Positions 9,243 through 18,041 of a stretch of DNA of 51,329 nucleotides are shown in pieces. The position numbers were made by a program, and so were the translations under genes. The notes below the pieces were generated by a model. It was not told where the DNA came from. It did not search any database and saw only the letters and a list, made by a program, of their open reading frames with translations. Each line of letters opens with the position of its first letter. Within the stretch, counting starts at the first letter, position 1. The stretch covers positions 1 through 51,329 of the forward strand of contig JAGWRX010000123.1 in the NCBI GenBank assembly GCA_028876395.1, in the 5' to 3' direction. This DNA comes from Acidobacteriota bacterium (GTDB taxonomy: Bacteria; Acidobacteriota; Terriglobia; Terriglobales; Acidobacteriaceae).

Positions 9243-10046
9243 ATGGCGCTGGTTGAGGTGGAAGCGGTCTCAAAAAGCTATCCCCGGCGGGTGGGGCTGC
9301 GCGCGGAACTGCGCACCGTGGTCGAGGACGTTTCGCTGACGATTGAGCCCGGCGAAACGCTGGGTCTCGTGGGCGAGTCGGGCTCCGGCAAGACCACGCT
9401 GGCGCGGATGATCCTGGGGCTGGTCGCGCCCACGCGGGGCAGCATCCGCGTGGAAGGTACCGATGTGGCGCGCGCCACGCCCAGTGAGCTGCGCGCCCTG
9501 CGCCGCCAGATGCAGCCCGTGTTTCAGGATCCATACGCCGCGCTGAATCCGCGCATGAAGGTGCTGGACATCGTCACCGAGCCGTGGGCGATCCACGGCG
9601 TTGAGCCGGGTATGAAAAAGAGCCGCACCGCTTTGCGCGCGTATGCCGCCGAACTGCTGGCCCAGGTGGGCCTCGACAACTCGGCGCTGAGCCGGTATCC
9701 GCATGAGTTCTCTGGCGGGCAGCGGCAGCGCATCAACATTGCGCGGGCGTTGGCGCTCAGGCCGCGGCTGCTGATTCTGGACGAGCCGGTCTCGGCGCTC
9801 GACGTAAGCGTAGGCGCGCAGATTGTGAACCTGCTGCGCGATCTGCAGCGCGAGCACGGGTTGACTTACCTGTTCATCTCCCACTCCATGCCGCTGGTGC
9901 GCTATCTCAGTACGCGCATCGCGGTGATGGAGCGCGGCCGGCTGGTGGAGACGGGCGAGGCCGAGGCGCTTTGCTCCGCGCCCCGCGAGGCCTACACGCG
10001 CCAACTGCTGGCGGCCACGCCGGAGTTGCCCGCCGGCGCCGCCTGA
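9243..10046 (+). CDS. ABC transporter ATP-binding protein, oligopeptide/dipeptide (OppF/DppF) type
   Basis: Nucleotide-binding subunit of 267 residues. It shows Walker A GESGSGKTT, Q-loop QPVFQDPYAALNPRMKV (typical of the Opp/Dpp/nickel group), ABC signature SGGQRQRINIARAL, Walker B LLILDEPVSALD and the H-loop His in YLFISHSM. ATG 9243 is preferred over ATG 9228 because homologues begin close to this point. No permease or binding protein is next to it, so it is an orphan ATPase, perhaps serving components encoded elsewhere. Confidence 0.88.
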   Translation: MALVEVEAVSKSYPRRVGLRAELRTVVEDVSLTIEPGETLGLVGESGSGKTTLARMILGLVAPTRGSIRVEGTDVARATPSELRALRRQMQPVFQDPYAALNPRMKVLDIVTEPWAIHGVEPGMKKSRTALRAYAAELLAQVGLDNSALSRYPHEFSGGQRQRINIARALALRPRLLILDEPVSALDVSVGAQIVNLLRDLQREHGLTYLFISHSMPLVRYLSTRIAVMERGRLVETGEAEALCSAPREAYTRQLLAATPELPAGAA

Positions 10047-10050
10047 GCAG

Positions 10051-10773
10051 CTAGTTGGGTTGAGCTGGCGGAGCCGGTTTTGCCGGCGTCGCCGGAGCCG
10101 AGGGAGTCACAGGCGTCACAGGTATGCGGCCCGACGGAAGCGTTGTTCCGGGGCGCACAATGTTGCCGCCGGGCATGACCGCCGGATGGTTCGGCGGCAT
10201 CATGATGTCGGCCATGCCCACGAGTTCGATATCAAAGATGAGGTCGGACTTCGGCGGAATGCCCGGGCGCCCCCGCTCGCCATAGGCCAGTTGCCAGGGG
10301 ATGAACAGGCGGCGCTTGCCGCCGATTCTCATGCCATAGAAGCCCTGATCGAAGCCGGGAATCACGCGGCCATAACCCTGTGGGAAGTTGATGGGCTCAG
10401 GTTCGCCCTGCTTCGGCTTGCCGTCGGCGTCCATCACCGGCTTGCCATCGGTGCCCATGACCGGGGGACGGGGGTGGTCGTAAGACGAGTCGAACTTGTG
10501 TCCATTGGCCGCGAGCCAGCCGGTGTAGTGCACCTTGTACACCTTGCCCGCTCCTGCGGGTTCGCCGGTGCCGATCCTGATGTCCTCATAGCGCAGCGAG
10601 AAGGCGGTCTTGACGATGCCTCGCACGGGAGGCACGCCCGGCGGCAGCTTGGTGCCCGTGGCCGCGCTGTGCGTCACGGCGGGCTTGGCTGCGGTGGCTG
10701 GTTTTACTGGAATTTGAGCCATCGCTGCAGTTGCGCTGGCCGCGACAAAAAGGATAATGGCAAATTGTTTCAT
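10051..10773 (-). CDS. Exported FKBP-type peptidyl-prolyl cis-trans isomerase
   Basis: Predicted periplasmic prolyl isomerase of 240 residues that assists folding of exported proteins. The chosen ATG (10773) has GGAG about 11 nt upstream and gives signal peptide MKQFAIILFVAASATAAMAQ. FKBP marks are VHYTGWLAANGHKFDSSYD, INFPQGYGRVIPGFDQG, RRLFIPWQLAYGERG and DLIFDIELV. About 25 extra residues holding two GKPVMDADGKP-like repeats are inserted in the loop after the FDSSYD strand, and the tail is Pro/Ala-rich. It follows the M20 peptidase gene on the same strand. Confidence 0.9.
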   Translation of the reverse strand: MKQFAIILFVAASATAAMAQIPVKPATAAKPAVTHSAATGTKLPPGVPPVRGIVKTAFSLRYEDIRIGTGEPAGAGKVYKVHYTGWLAANGHKFDSSYDHPRPPVMGTDGKPVMDADGKPKQGEPEPINFPQGYGRVIPGFDQGFYGMRIGGKRRLFIPWQLAYGERGRPGIPPKSDLIFDIELVGMADIMMPPNHPAVMPGGNIVRPGTTLPSGRIPVTPVTPSAPATPAKPAPPAQPN

Positions 10774-10813
10774 TGCGTGCGGTAACTCCGGTTTGTTTCT
10801 CATCGGGAGTGTA

Positions 10814-11974
10814 TCAGGCGCGGGTGGCCAGCAATCCCGCCAGAAGCGCCGTTCGCGGAGCAAGATGCTCAAGCAGGATGGACTCGTGGCTGGCGTGCGC
10901 TCCCTCGCCCACCGCGCCCATTCCGTCCAGCGTGGGAATACCCAGCGCGGAGGTGAAGTTACCATCGGAGGCGCCACCGGTCGCCGCTTCGCCCAGCGCG
11001 AAGCCCAGTTCCGCAGCCAGCGCGCGGGCCTGCCGGTAGAGCCGCACAGTGCCGCGGGTGCGCTCCATGGGCGGGCGATTGATGCCGCCGGTGACAGAGA
11101 GCGAGCAGCGCTTGTCCAACGCCTTGAGCGCGGCAAATTTGCGCTCGATGCGCGCGCCGTCGCCTTTGCGGGCGATGCGCACATCCACCTCCGCCCAGGC
11201 TTCGGCGGGAATCACATTCGTCTTGGAGCCGCCGCCGGCCAATCCCACGCTCACCGTCAGACCGCGCTTCAGATCGCTCCAGCCGCTGACTGTCTCCACC
11301 ACGCGGGCCAGTTCGCGCAGAGCGCTTGCGCCTTTCTCAAAGTCCACGCCCGCGTGTGCCGCCACGCCGCGAATGTCGATGCGCCAGTTGCCGGTGCCTT
11401 TGCGGGCCGTCTTGTAGGCGAGGCCCTGCGCCGGTTCCAGCACGTAAACAGCCGTGCATCCGGCTGCGAGCTTCTCTGTGATGGGCCGCGAGACGGGGCT
11501 GCCGATTTCTTCATCGCTGTTAAGCAGCAGCATGATTTCCCGCTCCAGCAGGCCGGCCTCGGTGAGCATCTCGATTGCGGTGAGCGCCATGGCGACGCCG
11601 GCCTTCATATCCAGCGTGCCCGGCCCCCACAGCCGGCCATTGCTCACGCGGCAAGGCATCATCTTGAGGGTGCCCAGCGGCCAGACGGTGTCCAGGTGGC
11701 CCAGCAACAGGACCCGCCCGGCCTTTGATTTCCGCCCGAAGCGCGCCTCAAGCACGTCGCCGAACCCTCGCTTTTTGTGTAACTTGACCCGTCCACCCAG
11801 CTCGCTGACGCGCGCCGCTGCCAGTGCCACGCAGGCGTCCACGGCGGCCTTGTCGTCACTGGGCGACTCGGCCAGCACCAGCTTTCGCGTCAGGTCCAGC
11901 AAAGCGGACTCCTTGCGCCGGGCCCCGGCAAGCAGGGCGCGCATCGGTACAGGAATCTCAGAAGCAACGGGCAT
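10814..11974 (-). CDS. M20 family metallopeptidase (carboxypeptidase G2-like)
   Basis: Cytoplasmic-looking zinc peptidase of 386 residues removing a C-terminal amino acid from peptides or acyl amino acids. The metal and catalytic motifs are intact: LLGHLDTVWP (His and Asp), GPGTLDMKAGVAMAL (bridging Asp) and NSDEEIGSP (catalytic and metal Glu). The lid/dimerisation domain occupies about residues 180-290, and GGASDGN near the end precedes the last metal His region. ATG 11974 has AAAGGA seven nt upstream; the TTG just before it is rejected. Closest to the glutamate carboxypeptidase/ArgE-DapE group; the substrate is not determined. Confidence 0.9.
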   Translation of the reverse strand: MPVASEIPVPMRALLAGARRKESALLDLTRKLVLAESPSDDKAAVDACVALAAARVSELGGRVKLHKKRGFGDVLEARFGRKSKAGRVLLLGHLDTVWPLGTLKMMPCRVSNGRLWGPGTLDMKAGVAMALTAIEMLTEAGLLEREIMLLLNSDEEIGSPVSRPITEKLAAGCTAVYVLEPAQGLAYKTARKGTGNWRIDIRGVAAHAGVDFEKGASALRELARVVETVSGWSDLKRGLTVSVGLAGGGSKTNVIPAEAWAEVDVRIARKGDGARIERKFAALKALDKRCSLSVTGGINRPPMERTRGTVRLYRQARALAAELGFALGEAATGGASDGNFTSALGIPTLDGMGAVGEGAHASHESILLEHLAPRTALLAGLLATRA

Positions 11975-12090
11975 CGCAAGTCCTTTCAATCAATATGCGC
12001 CGGCCATGCCGGAGACGTTCTGATTCTACGGGTTAGCAGGCATTTTTGCTTGCTGTTTCAGCGCCGAAAGGTGGCTTGCAATACGCAAAG

Positions 12091-12108
12091 TGTGGCAAAA
12101 ATGCCACA
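12091..12108. promoter_or_regulatory. Palindrome in the lpxC leader
   Basis: Perfect inverted repeat with seven-base arms TGTGGCA and TGCCACA around AAAA, centred 76 nt before the lpxC start. It could be an operator or a short RNA hairpin; no T-run follows, so it does not look like a terminator. Confidence 0.5.
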
Positions 12109-12175
12109 GGACGGACTTGCAGGTTAAAGGCTAATCTAACGCTTGCGTGCGTTTTCCTCAGGGGGAGAAGTTCAT

Positions 12176-13108
12176 TTGGCGCCATCAGCACACCTGGAAC
12201 AGACCATAGCCGAGCCGCTGGAATTTACGGGCGTGGGGCTCCATTCAGGCGCGCCGGTGACCATGAGACTGCTGCCCGCGCCCGCCGGTTCCGGTATCGT
12301 CTTTCGCCGCACGGATCTGGACAACTTCGAGATTCCCGCCATTGGCCGCAACGTGGCCAAGGTCAGCTATGCCACCAGCCTGATGCGCCAGAGCGTGCTG
12401 ATCTCAACGACCGAGCATCTGCTTTCCGCGTTGATTGGCATGGGCGTGGACAACGCGATTGTCGAACTGGATAATCTTGAGCTGCCCATCCTGGACGGTA
12501 GCGCCCTGCCTTATGTGGAGGCGTTCCTTCGCGTGGGCATCCGCACCCAGCGTCGCCGCCGTGAATATCTCCGCGTGCTGCGGCCGGTAGAGGTGCGCGA
12601 GGGCAACAAGTTCATCGGCGTCTATCCCGGCTCCGGCTATCGCATCGAATACACCATCGACTTTCCTGCCCCTATCGGCCAGCAGCGCGCCAGCGTGGAC
12701 CTGGCTGCCGAGACCTACGGCACCTTTATCGCCGCGGCTCGCACCTTTGGCTACAAGGCCGACGAGCAGCGCCTGCGCGACATGGGCCTGATCCGCGGGG
12801 CAAGCCCGGAGAACGCGATCGTGCTGGGGTCAAAGGGACCGGAGAACGGCCCCTTGCGCTTCAGCGACGAGTACGTGCGCCACAAGGTGCTGGACCTGAT
12901 CGGCGATCTCGCGCTGGCCGGGCGGCGCATTGAGGGCCACGTGGTGGCGGAGCGCGCCGGACACGCCATGCACACGGCGCTCGTGTCGCGCCTGCTCAAA
13001 GACAGGTCTGCCTGGGAGCTGGCCCATGTGCCCGTGACAGCCGCGCCAGCCGAGGCAGCAAGCCTGCGCGGAACGGCCATCGGCAGCCCCGCGCTGCTGG
13101 GCGCGTAA
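12176..13108 (+). CDS. lpxC: UDP-3-O-acyl-N-acetylglucosamine deacetylase
   Basis: Zinc deacetylase of 310 residues that performs the committed step of lipid A synthesis in the cytoplasm. Family motifs include FTGVGLHSGAPV near the N terminus, TEHLLSALIGMGVDN with the first zinc His, DGSALPYVEAF, and HKVLDLIGDLALAGRRIEGH with the other metal ligands. The start is taken as TTG 12176 because GGGGGAG stands eight nt before it; the upstream in-frame GTG at 12143 has no such site. LpxC is about 300 residues in most species, so this length is normal. Its presence shows a Gram-negative envelope. Confidence 0.95.
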   Translation: MAPSAHLEQTIAEPLEFTGVGLHSGAPVTMRLLPAPAGSGIVFRRTDLDNFEIPAIGRNVAKVSYATSLMRQSVLISTTEHLLSALIGMGVDNAIVELDNLELPILDGSALPYVEAFLRVGIRTQRRRREYLRVLRPVEVREGNKFIGVYPGSGYRIEYTIDFPAPIGQQRASVDLAAETYGTFIAAARTFGYKADEQRLRDMGLIRGASPENAIVLGSKGPENGPLRFSDEYVRHKVLDLIGDLALAGRRIEGHVVAERAGHAMHTALVSRLLKDRSAWELAHVPVTAAPAEAASLRGTAIGSPALLGA

Positions 13109-13150
13109 GCTCCTGCTGCGGCTCTCGCGGCCAGTGCCGGCCTTATAACT

Positions 13151-14281
13151 TCAAGCGAACAGAATGCACATGGGCGTGGGAGCAGGGAAGTTCCGTCCGT
13201 CGTTGGCCAGCTCACCCGTCTCAGGGTTGCGCGCAAAAACGCTCAGCAGATTCGAGTCCTGGTTGGCCACCAGCATCCAGCGCTCGGTGGGGTCCAGCGT
13301 GAAATTGCGCGGAATCTTGCCGCCGCAGTTGGATCGCTTCATCGGCGTCAGTGCGCCGGTCTGCGGGTTAGCCTTGAAGCTGTAGAGAAAATCGTTGTCA
13401 CGGTTGGCGAAGTAGACAAACCGCCCGTCGCGCGTGATGACCGTATCGCAGCCGCGGTTGGGACCGTGATAGCCCTCCGGCAGCAGGTTGAAGCGCGCCT
13501 GCATGGTAAAGCTTCCGTCGGCCTTGTGCCACTCCAGCACCTCGACCGCTGAGGCCAGTTCGTACATGCAGTAGGCGGTGTGGCCGTTGGGATGGAAGTG
13601 CAGTGTGCGCGGACCCGAGCCGGGCTGGCCATGATACGCGCCTGCCGGGGTTAGATGAGCAGTCGCCGCGTCAAGGCGATAGATGTGGATCATGTCGCCG
13701 CCCAGGTCGTTGAAGTAAGCGAAGCGGTTGTCCGGCGAAAACGAGCAGAAGTGCGCGTGCGCGCTCTCCTGGCGGTCCTTGTTGGGGCCGTGCACGGTGT
13801 AGTGCTCGGTCCACACGGCAGGGCTCAGCTTGCCGTCGGTGACAAGAAAACTGGCAGCGCTGCCGCCGCCGTAGTCTGCTGAGAGCAGCACGCGACCGGT
13901 GTGGTCGAGGCCCACGTGGCAGGTTCCCTTGCTGGCCGAGTTCTGCGCGGAAAGCGGATGCAGCGCGCCATTCCTTACGCTGAAGCTGGCCACTTCGCCC
14001 GTGGGCTTGCCGTTGAAGCTGTCCAACTCACAGGCGGCATAGAGATATTCTCGGCCGGGCGAAAAGGTGATCCAGTCAACGGTGCTGATGTGGGCGGCGA
14101 CGCCGGCGGGCGTGAGTTCGCCCTTCGCGGAGTCCCAATCATAGGCAAGAATGCCGGTGGGCGTGCCGGAAGCGACAAAGACGCGCTGGCGGCCCGGCGC
14201 GGCAAAGCCAGGCGAAGCGGCGGTGGCGAGGGTGGCGGCTGAGGCAGTCATAAGAAAGTCGCGGCGAGAGAGTTTGTCCAT
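13151..14281 (-). CDS. Tat-exported lactonase-like seven-bladed beta-propeller protein
   Basis: Protein of 376 residues resembling the 6-phosphogluconolactonase (Pgl/YbhE) beta-propeller family. Blade-like repeats recur, such as YLYAACELDSFNGKPTGEVASF, GPRTLHFHPNGHTAYCMYE and GRFVYFANRDNDFLYSF. The leader KLSRRDFLMTASAATLATAA is a twin-arginine signal, which argues against the cytoplasmic pentose-phosphate role and for a periplasmic lactonase or a sugar-acid enzyme. The ATG at 14281 places the RR motif at residues 6-7. It is convergent with lpxC. Confidence 0.85.
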   Translation of the reverse strand: MDKLSRRDFLMTASAATLATAASPGFAAPGRQRVFVASGTPTGILAYDWDSAKGELTPAGVAAHISTVDWITFSPGREYLYAACELDSFNGKPTGEVASFSVRNGALHPLSAQNSASKGTCHVGLDHTGRVLLSADYGGGSAASFLVTDGKLSPAVWTEHYTVHGPNKDRQESAHAHFCSFSPDNRFAYFNDLGGDMIHIYRLDAATAHLTPAGAYHGQPGSGPRTLHFHPNGHTAYCMYELASAVEVLEWHKADGSFTMQARFNLLPEGYHGPNRGCDTVITRDGRFVYFANRDNDFLYSFKANPQTGALTPMKRSNCGGKIPRNFTLDPTERWMLVANQDSNLLSVFARNPETGELANDGRNFPAPTPMCILFA

Positions 14282-14342
14282 GGCACCAGCGATTGTCGCC
14301 GATGGAGCGGTGCATGCGCCAGCCGTGCGCAGGCAGGCCATA

Positions 14343-14609
14343 TCAAGTTTCGATTTCCCGCACTTCCAGCCGCTCTTCCCGCTTCAGGTAGTCCTTGCGG
14401 CGGAACCAGTCTTCCATTGCAGGCTGAAGACGCGCGAGCGGCACGCGCAGCCCGGCTTCCATCAGACCGTCGGCGGCGGGCAGCGTGTCGTCGAAGATGG
14501 GCTCATTGGTAAAGTTGCGCATGGCAAAGTTGTCGATCCAGCGCAGGGGGCACGCGTGGCGGGCGCCGGTCGAGTCAATCCGCTCAATGGAAAGTCTGCG
14601 CGCGAACAT
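14343..14609 (-). CDS. Small uncharacterised protein
   Basis: Open frame of 88 codons beginning 4 nt after the stop of the upstream exported protein, so it is probably co-translated with it. The product is charged, with a C terminus of alternating Arg, Lys and Glu. I do not recognise a domain. The close spacing is the main reason to call it; a chance frame in GC-rich DNA cannot be excluded. Confidence 0.5.
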   Translation of the reverse strand: MFARRLSIERIDSTGARHACPLRWIDNFAMRNFTNEPIFDDTLPAADGLMEAGLRVPLARLQPAMEDWFRRKDYLKREERLEVREIET

Positions 14610-14613
14610 GCAT

Positions 14614-15447
14614 TCACTTTACAGCGGCGGCGCGGGACTCCTCCGTCTCCACCGTAAAGCGCTTGTAGTCGTAGTCGCGCTCGGTAAAGTGCTGGCGGAC
14701 GTTCTTCAGCAGCAGAAAGCGTGCCTGCACGGTTCCTTCGCCACCGGTGGGAAGCCACAACCCGTCCTTTACCGGTGCCTGGTCGAAACGGAAGCTGGAG
14801 CCCTTGTCGATTTTGGCAAAGAGCCCGCCGGCAATGCGAAAGTCGTCGATAAAGCGGACCTCGAGGTGCGCCACCTGACGGTCGGCCTCGTCAATCCAGA
14901 CGACGCCCTGCAGCTTCTTTGAGGCGTCTTCGGCCAGCCCGTGGGTCTTCGCGTCCTTGCGGCCCGCAAAGTCAAAGACGATAGCCGTCCGTCCGCGAAA
15001 AGTCTCGCGGCGCGGATTGCGCACGTCCATGATGTCCAGCAGGCGGCTGATGCTGACGCCGGAGTCCTCAAGCGGCTGGCCCGGCGGCGTTTTCTCCGCT
15101 TTCTCCACCAGCTTTGTCACGTGCCCGGTCTCTTTCTGCCGGGCCCCGGCGTCGAGGGGCTGGCCGTTCTTCTTCACGGTGCGCTGGATAAAATGCCCGT
15201 TCACAAAAAAGTCCTCGTACTCCGTGGTCTCGGTCTTCTTCACCTGCCCGCCGGCATCGATGTCCTGGGTGGTTTCAAGCGAGTTGAAGGTATAGGATTC
15301 GCGCACCTTGTCGAGCTGCCGCTGGTGCTGCTGCACCTCGCGCATCAGCTGGCGAATGTCGGGCGGCGGCGCGTTGGCTGCCGGTTGAGCTGGCAGCACG
15401 GGCACGAAGAACGCCAGAAACCAGACAGCGCTGCGAACCTGCATCAT
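14614..15447 (-). CDS. Exported protein of unknown function, possibly LolA/outer-membrane-lipoprotein-like fold
   Basis: A 277-residue protein with a signal peptide (VRSAVWFLAFFVPVLPAQPAAN). The mature part starts with a coiled, Gln-rich helix (REVQQHQRQLDKVRESYTF) and continues with beta-rich stretches such as YEDFFVNGHFIQRTVKKNG and RTAIVFDFAGRKDAKTHG, then WIDEADRQVAHLEVRFIDDF. Such strand patterns with WID..t..i.r.e recall the LolA/LolB half-barrel families, but this is shape only. It leads a two-gene unit with the 88-codon gene. Confidence 0.7.
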   Translation of the reverse strand: MMQVRSAVWFLAFFVPVLPAQPAANAPPPDIRQLMREVQQHQRQLDKVRESYTFNSLETTQDIDAGGQVKKTETTEYEDFFVNGHFIQRTVKKNGQPLDAGARQKETGHVTKLVEKAEKTPPGQPLEDSGVSISRLLDIMDVRNPRRETFRGRTAIVFDFAGRKDAKTHGLAEDASKKLQGVVWIDEADRQVAHLEVRFIDDFRIAGGLFAKIDKGSSFRFDQAPVKDGLWLPTGGEGTVQARFLLLKNVRQHFTERDYDYKRFTVETEESRAAAVK

Positions 15448-15644
15448 GGCTTTCCCCTGGAGACGGCTGGCTCCGCCGGTGGGCTGCGAAGCTGCCTGTT
15501 GGACCCGGAGTGTTCCGAAATGTCATGGGTGACCGGAAATAGTAACTTTCGTCCCCCGGACGAGTCATGCTATACGAAGAACTTTATGGCATCATGCATA
15601 TACCCGGTGCTGCCACTTTGGGCCTGTAACAGGAGACTCGCTGC

Positions 15645-15989
15645 ATGTTTCGAATGGTGATTCACTGGCTGCTCAGCGCGATTGCGCTCATGCTCGTGTC
15701 CAAGCTCGTCCAGGGCTTCTATGTGGACGGGCTGCAAGCGGCGCTGATTGCAGCCGTGGTGATTGGCTTCTTGAACGCGACGCTGGGATTCCTGCTCAAG
15801 CTGATTACCTTCCCGCTCGCCATCCTGACTTTTGGCCTGTTTCTGCTGGTCATCAACGCCGCCATGATTCTGCTTGCGTCGCGCTTTGTGGACGGTTTCT
15901 ACGTTTACGGGTGGCCGCCCGCGCTCTGGGGAGCAGCGGTGCTCTCCGTGATTGGCCTGCTCCTCCGCTTCTTCATGAAGGACGAGTAA
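15645..15989 (+). CDS. Phage-holin-4-like small integral membrane protein (YvlD family)
   Basis: A 114-residue protein almost wholly made of four hydrophobic helices (VIHWLLSAIALMLVSKLV, ALIAAVVIGFLNATLGFLLK, LTFGLFLLVINAAMILLAS, WGAAVLSVIGLLLRFF). The layout and the ITFPLAILTFGLFLLVIN core match the mycobacterial/YvlD 'phage holin 4' superfamily, which despite its name is a general bacterial membrane family. AGGAG lies nine nt before the ATG. No phage genes are near. Function unknown. Confidence 0.8.
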   Translation: MFRMVIHWLLSAIALMLVSKLVQGFYVDGLQAALIAAVVIGFLNATLGFLLKLITFPLAILTFGLFLLVINAAMILLASRFVDGFYVYGWPPALWGAAVLSVIGLLLRFFMKDE

Positions 15990-16003
15990 GCCGCAGAATC
16001 CTG

Positions 16004-16543
16004 TTACTGCGAGGATTCCTTCGCCGCCTTCCGTGCACGCCCCGCCTTGCCGACATCTGCGGGCTTCTTTCTGGCTTGAATGGCAGCTTTCGCAGCGCCC
16101 TGCGTCGCTGGCGCGGCGGCTGGCGAATGCCTGGGTGCCGGATGCTTGAGCACCGGGCCGTTCAGCGTCTGCGGCGTGCGAATGGCGTCTGCGCTTGAAA
16201 ACCCGCCGGGCGCGGCCACGTGGGGCACGGCGACCGCCTGGGGTGTCTGGGCCGGTTGAACGTGCGAGTACACGCTCCATCCGCCGCCAGCCACAACAAA
16301 AACGATCGCGGCCGCGGCGGCGCCCCGCGCCAGCGCGCTGTCCAGCCATCCCCGGCGATGCGCGGGCGCGGCAGGCCACTGCAGCAACCGGCCGGTGCGC
16401 GGAGCTGAGCGAAGCGCCGCCTTCACGCGGTCTTCGAGGCCGTCGGGGGCAGGCAGGCCGGCGATCAGGCGCAGGGTCCTTTCGGCTTCTTCCGCGCCGT
16501 CGGCGGCATGGGGAGTGCTTGTGTTTGGCATTGGGGACTTCAT
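16004..16543 (-). CDS. Membrane protein paired with an ECF sigma factor (possible anti-sigma factor)
   Basis: A 179-residue protein whose ATG overlaps the TGA of the upstream ECF sigma gene (ATGA). Residues about 1-55 are soluble and helical (EEAERTLRLIAGLPAPDGLEDRVKAAL), one membrane helix follows (AAAAAIVFVVAGGGWSVYS) and the C-terminal part is Pro/Ala-rich with a basic end. The layout and coupling fit an anti-sigma factor, but no zinc-binding HxxxCxxC motif is present, so that role is inferred from context. Confidence 0.75.
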   Translation of the reverse strand: MKSPMPNTSTPHAADGAEEAERTLRLIAGLPAPDGLEDRVKAALRSAPRTGRLLQWPAAPAHRRGWLDSALARGAAAAAIVFVVAGGGWSVYSHVQPAQTPQAVAVPHVAAPGGFSSADAIRTPQTLNGPVLKHPAPRHSPAAAPATQGAAKAAIQARKKPADVGKAGRARKAAKESSQ

Positions 16544-17133
16544 CTGAGACTCCTGGAATGATGGAGCAGGTCAGCCATCAGGTTGCGTGCGCGGAACAGC
16601 CGGGAGCGGACGGTGGACTCAGTTACGCCCAGAGCCGACGCAATCTCCACGCTGGAGAGTTCCTCAAATGCCGACAGCATCAGCACTTCGCGCTCCTTGG
16701 CCGGGAGCCGGTCAACGCAGGCAAGCACCTGGGCATGGTGCTGTGCCGCCGCGGCACGCTGCTCCGCCGTCAGTCCCGAGGCGGGCAGCACGCGGGCCAG
16801 TTCATCAATGTCGTCGGTTTCAGGGCGGGTCTTCGCGCGGCGCTTGCGGTCCAGCACGATGTTCCAGACGATGCGAATCAGCCAGACGCGGTGATCGCGC
16901 ACTTCGCCGAGAGTCTGGCGGTGGCGCAGGACGCGCACAAAAGCCTCCTGCACGGCGTCTTCAGCGTCTGCGGGATTGCGCAGCACCGAAAATGCGACCC
17001 GGTAGAGGGTGGAGGCGTACTGATCCACGAGCGCCGCCAGCGCATTTTCTTCAGCAAGCTGGCGCATGTCGTCCTGCACGGCGCTTGGCGCGATCTCCAT
17101 CCAACCTGCGAGTATGACATGGCTGGCGCTCAT
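16540..17133 (-). CDS. RNA polymerase ECF-type sigma factor
   Basis: A sigma-70 family extracytoplasmic-function factor of up to 197 residues. Region 2 spans about residues 25-95 (LYRVAFSVLRNPADAEDAVQEAFVRVLRH) and region 4 about 130-190 (LPAKEREVLMLSAFEELSSVEIASALGVTESTVRSRLFRAR), with a typical helix-turn-helix. An internal ATG at 17100 would give a 186-residue protein; no start has a good ribosome site. It is followed by a coupled single-TM protein that may control it. Confidence 0.92.
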   Translation of the reverse strand: MSASHVILAGWMEIAPSAVQDDMRQLAEENALAALVDQYASTLYRVAFSVLRNPADAEDAVQEAFVRVLRHRQTLGEVRDHRVWLIRIVWNIVLDRKRRAKTRPETDDIDELARVLPASGLTAEQRAAAAQHHAQVLACVDRLPAKEREVLMLSAFEELSSVEIASALGVTESTVRSRLFRARNLMADLLHHSRSLR

Positions 17134-17216
17134 ACCAGGACCAGACGCAGGATCCCGGGAAAATGCTCATCTCCGGTACCTCGCAGGACGCTGGTTCCCC
17201 GCGGTCGGCGTTAGCC

Positions 17217-17924
17217 CTACTGACCCGCGGCGAGCTTTTGCGCGGCAATGGCGCCGGCCGCGCCGTCCTTGTCTGCGTCCTTTACCTTGGCCCACAGGGC
17301 GCGCGCCTGGTCCTTCTTGCCGGTTGCGGCGTACAGGTCGGCCAGGTTCAACTGCGCCACGCCCGCTGACACCGTAGCGGACGGCTTGGCGGCGAGGGCG
17401 TTGTAGAGGTCGATGGCCTGGGCGTCACGGCCCATCTGGTGATAGAGGCCAGCCAGGGCAAGCTTGGCGAGGTTCGAAAGATTGTGGTTCCAGGAGTCTG
17501 CGGCAATCTTCAGCTCGGCCTCGGCTTGCTCGTTCTGGCCCAGATCCTCGTAGGTAACTCCCGCAAAATAGTGGGCCTTGGCGCCCGCAGAGAGCCAGCC
17601 GTACTGCCTGGCCACTTCCACAAACTGCTGGTTGGCCGCCTTGGCGCGCTCGCTCGCAGCGGCATAAATACCGGGCTGCGCGGGGGCGCCCGGCTCAGCC
17701 AGCGGCGCTGAATACGTGTCCAAAGCCGCGCCCAGCGCGGAGTTGGCGGCTGACGACCGCATGCTCCAGAAAATCAATGCGCCGATGCCCAGAACAAGAA
17801 CCACTGCGGCGCTGATCACCCAGCGCAAAACGTCGCTACGGTGACCGCTCAGCCAGCTCACGCTTGTCTTGGTGGCCTGGGCAAATTTGTCGCCCTTCAG
17901 GGCATGACGGGTTTGTGTGTCCAC
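17217..17924 (-). CDS. Membrane-anchored TPR protein (YfgM-like)
   Basis: A 235-residue protein with a cytoplasmic N terminus, one membrane helix (VISAAVVLVLGIGALIFWS, about residues 36-54) and a periplasmic helical part with TPR pattern, e.g. AHYFAGVTYEDLGQNEQAEAE, NLAKLALAGLYHQMGRDAQA and QLNLADLYAATGKKDQARALW. This matches the YfgM/TPR_21 family, which works with periplasmic chaperones at the Sec translocon in E. coli. The start is GTG 17924 with AAGGA upstream. Whether it shares that role here is inferred. Confidence 0.8.
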   Translation of the reverse strand: MDTQTRHALKGDKFAQATKTSVSWLSGHRSDVLRWVISAAVVLVLGIGALIFWSMRSSAANSALGAALDTYSAPLAEPGAPAQPGIYAAASERAKAANQQFVEVARQYGWLSAGAKAHYFAGVTYEDLGQNEQAEAELKIAADSWNHNLSNLAKLALAGLYHQMGRDAQAIDLYNALAAKPSATVSAGVAQLNLADLYAATGKKDQARALWAKVKDADKDGAAGAIAAQKLAAGQ

Positions 17925-18041
17925 GGAGTCTTTGTCCTTCGTCGATTGACTTGCAGGCGGGTCCGTACAGGAAGGGGCGCAACGACTGCAACCCTGTCAG
18001 TCTATCAGTGCGCCAAGAGCAGCGTCCACCGGACGCCGTTT

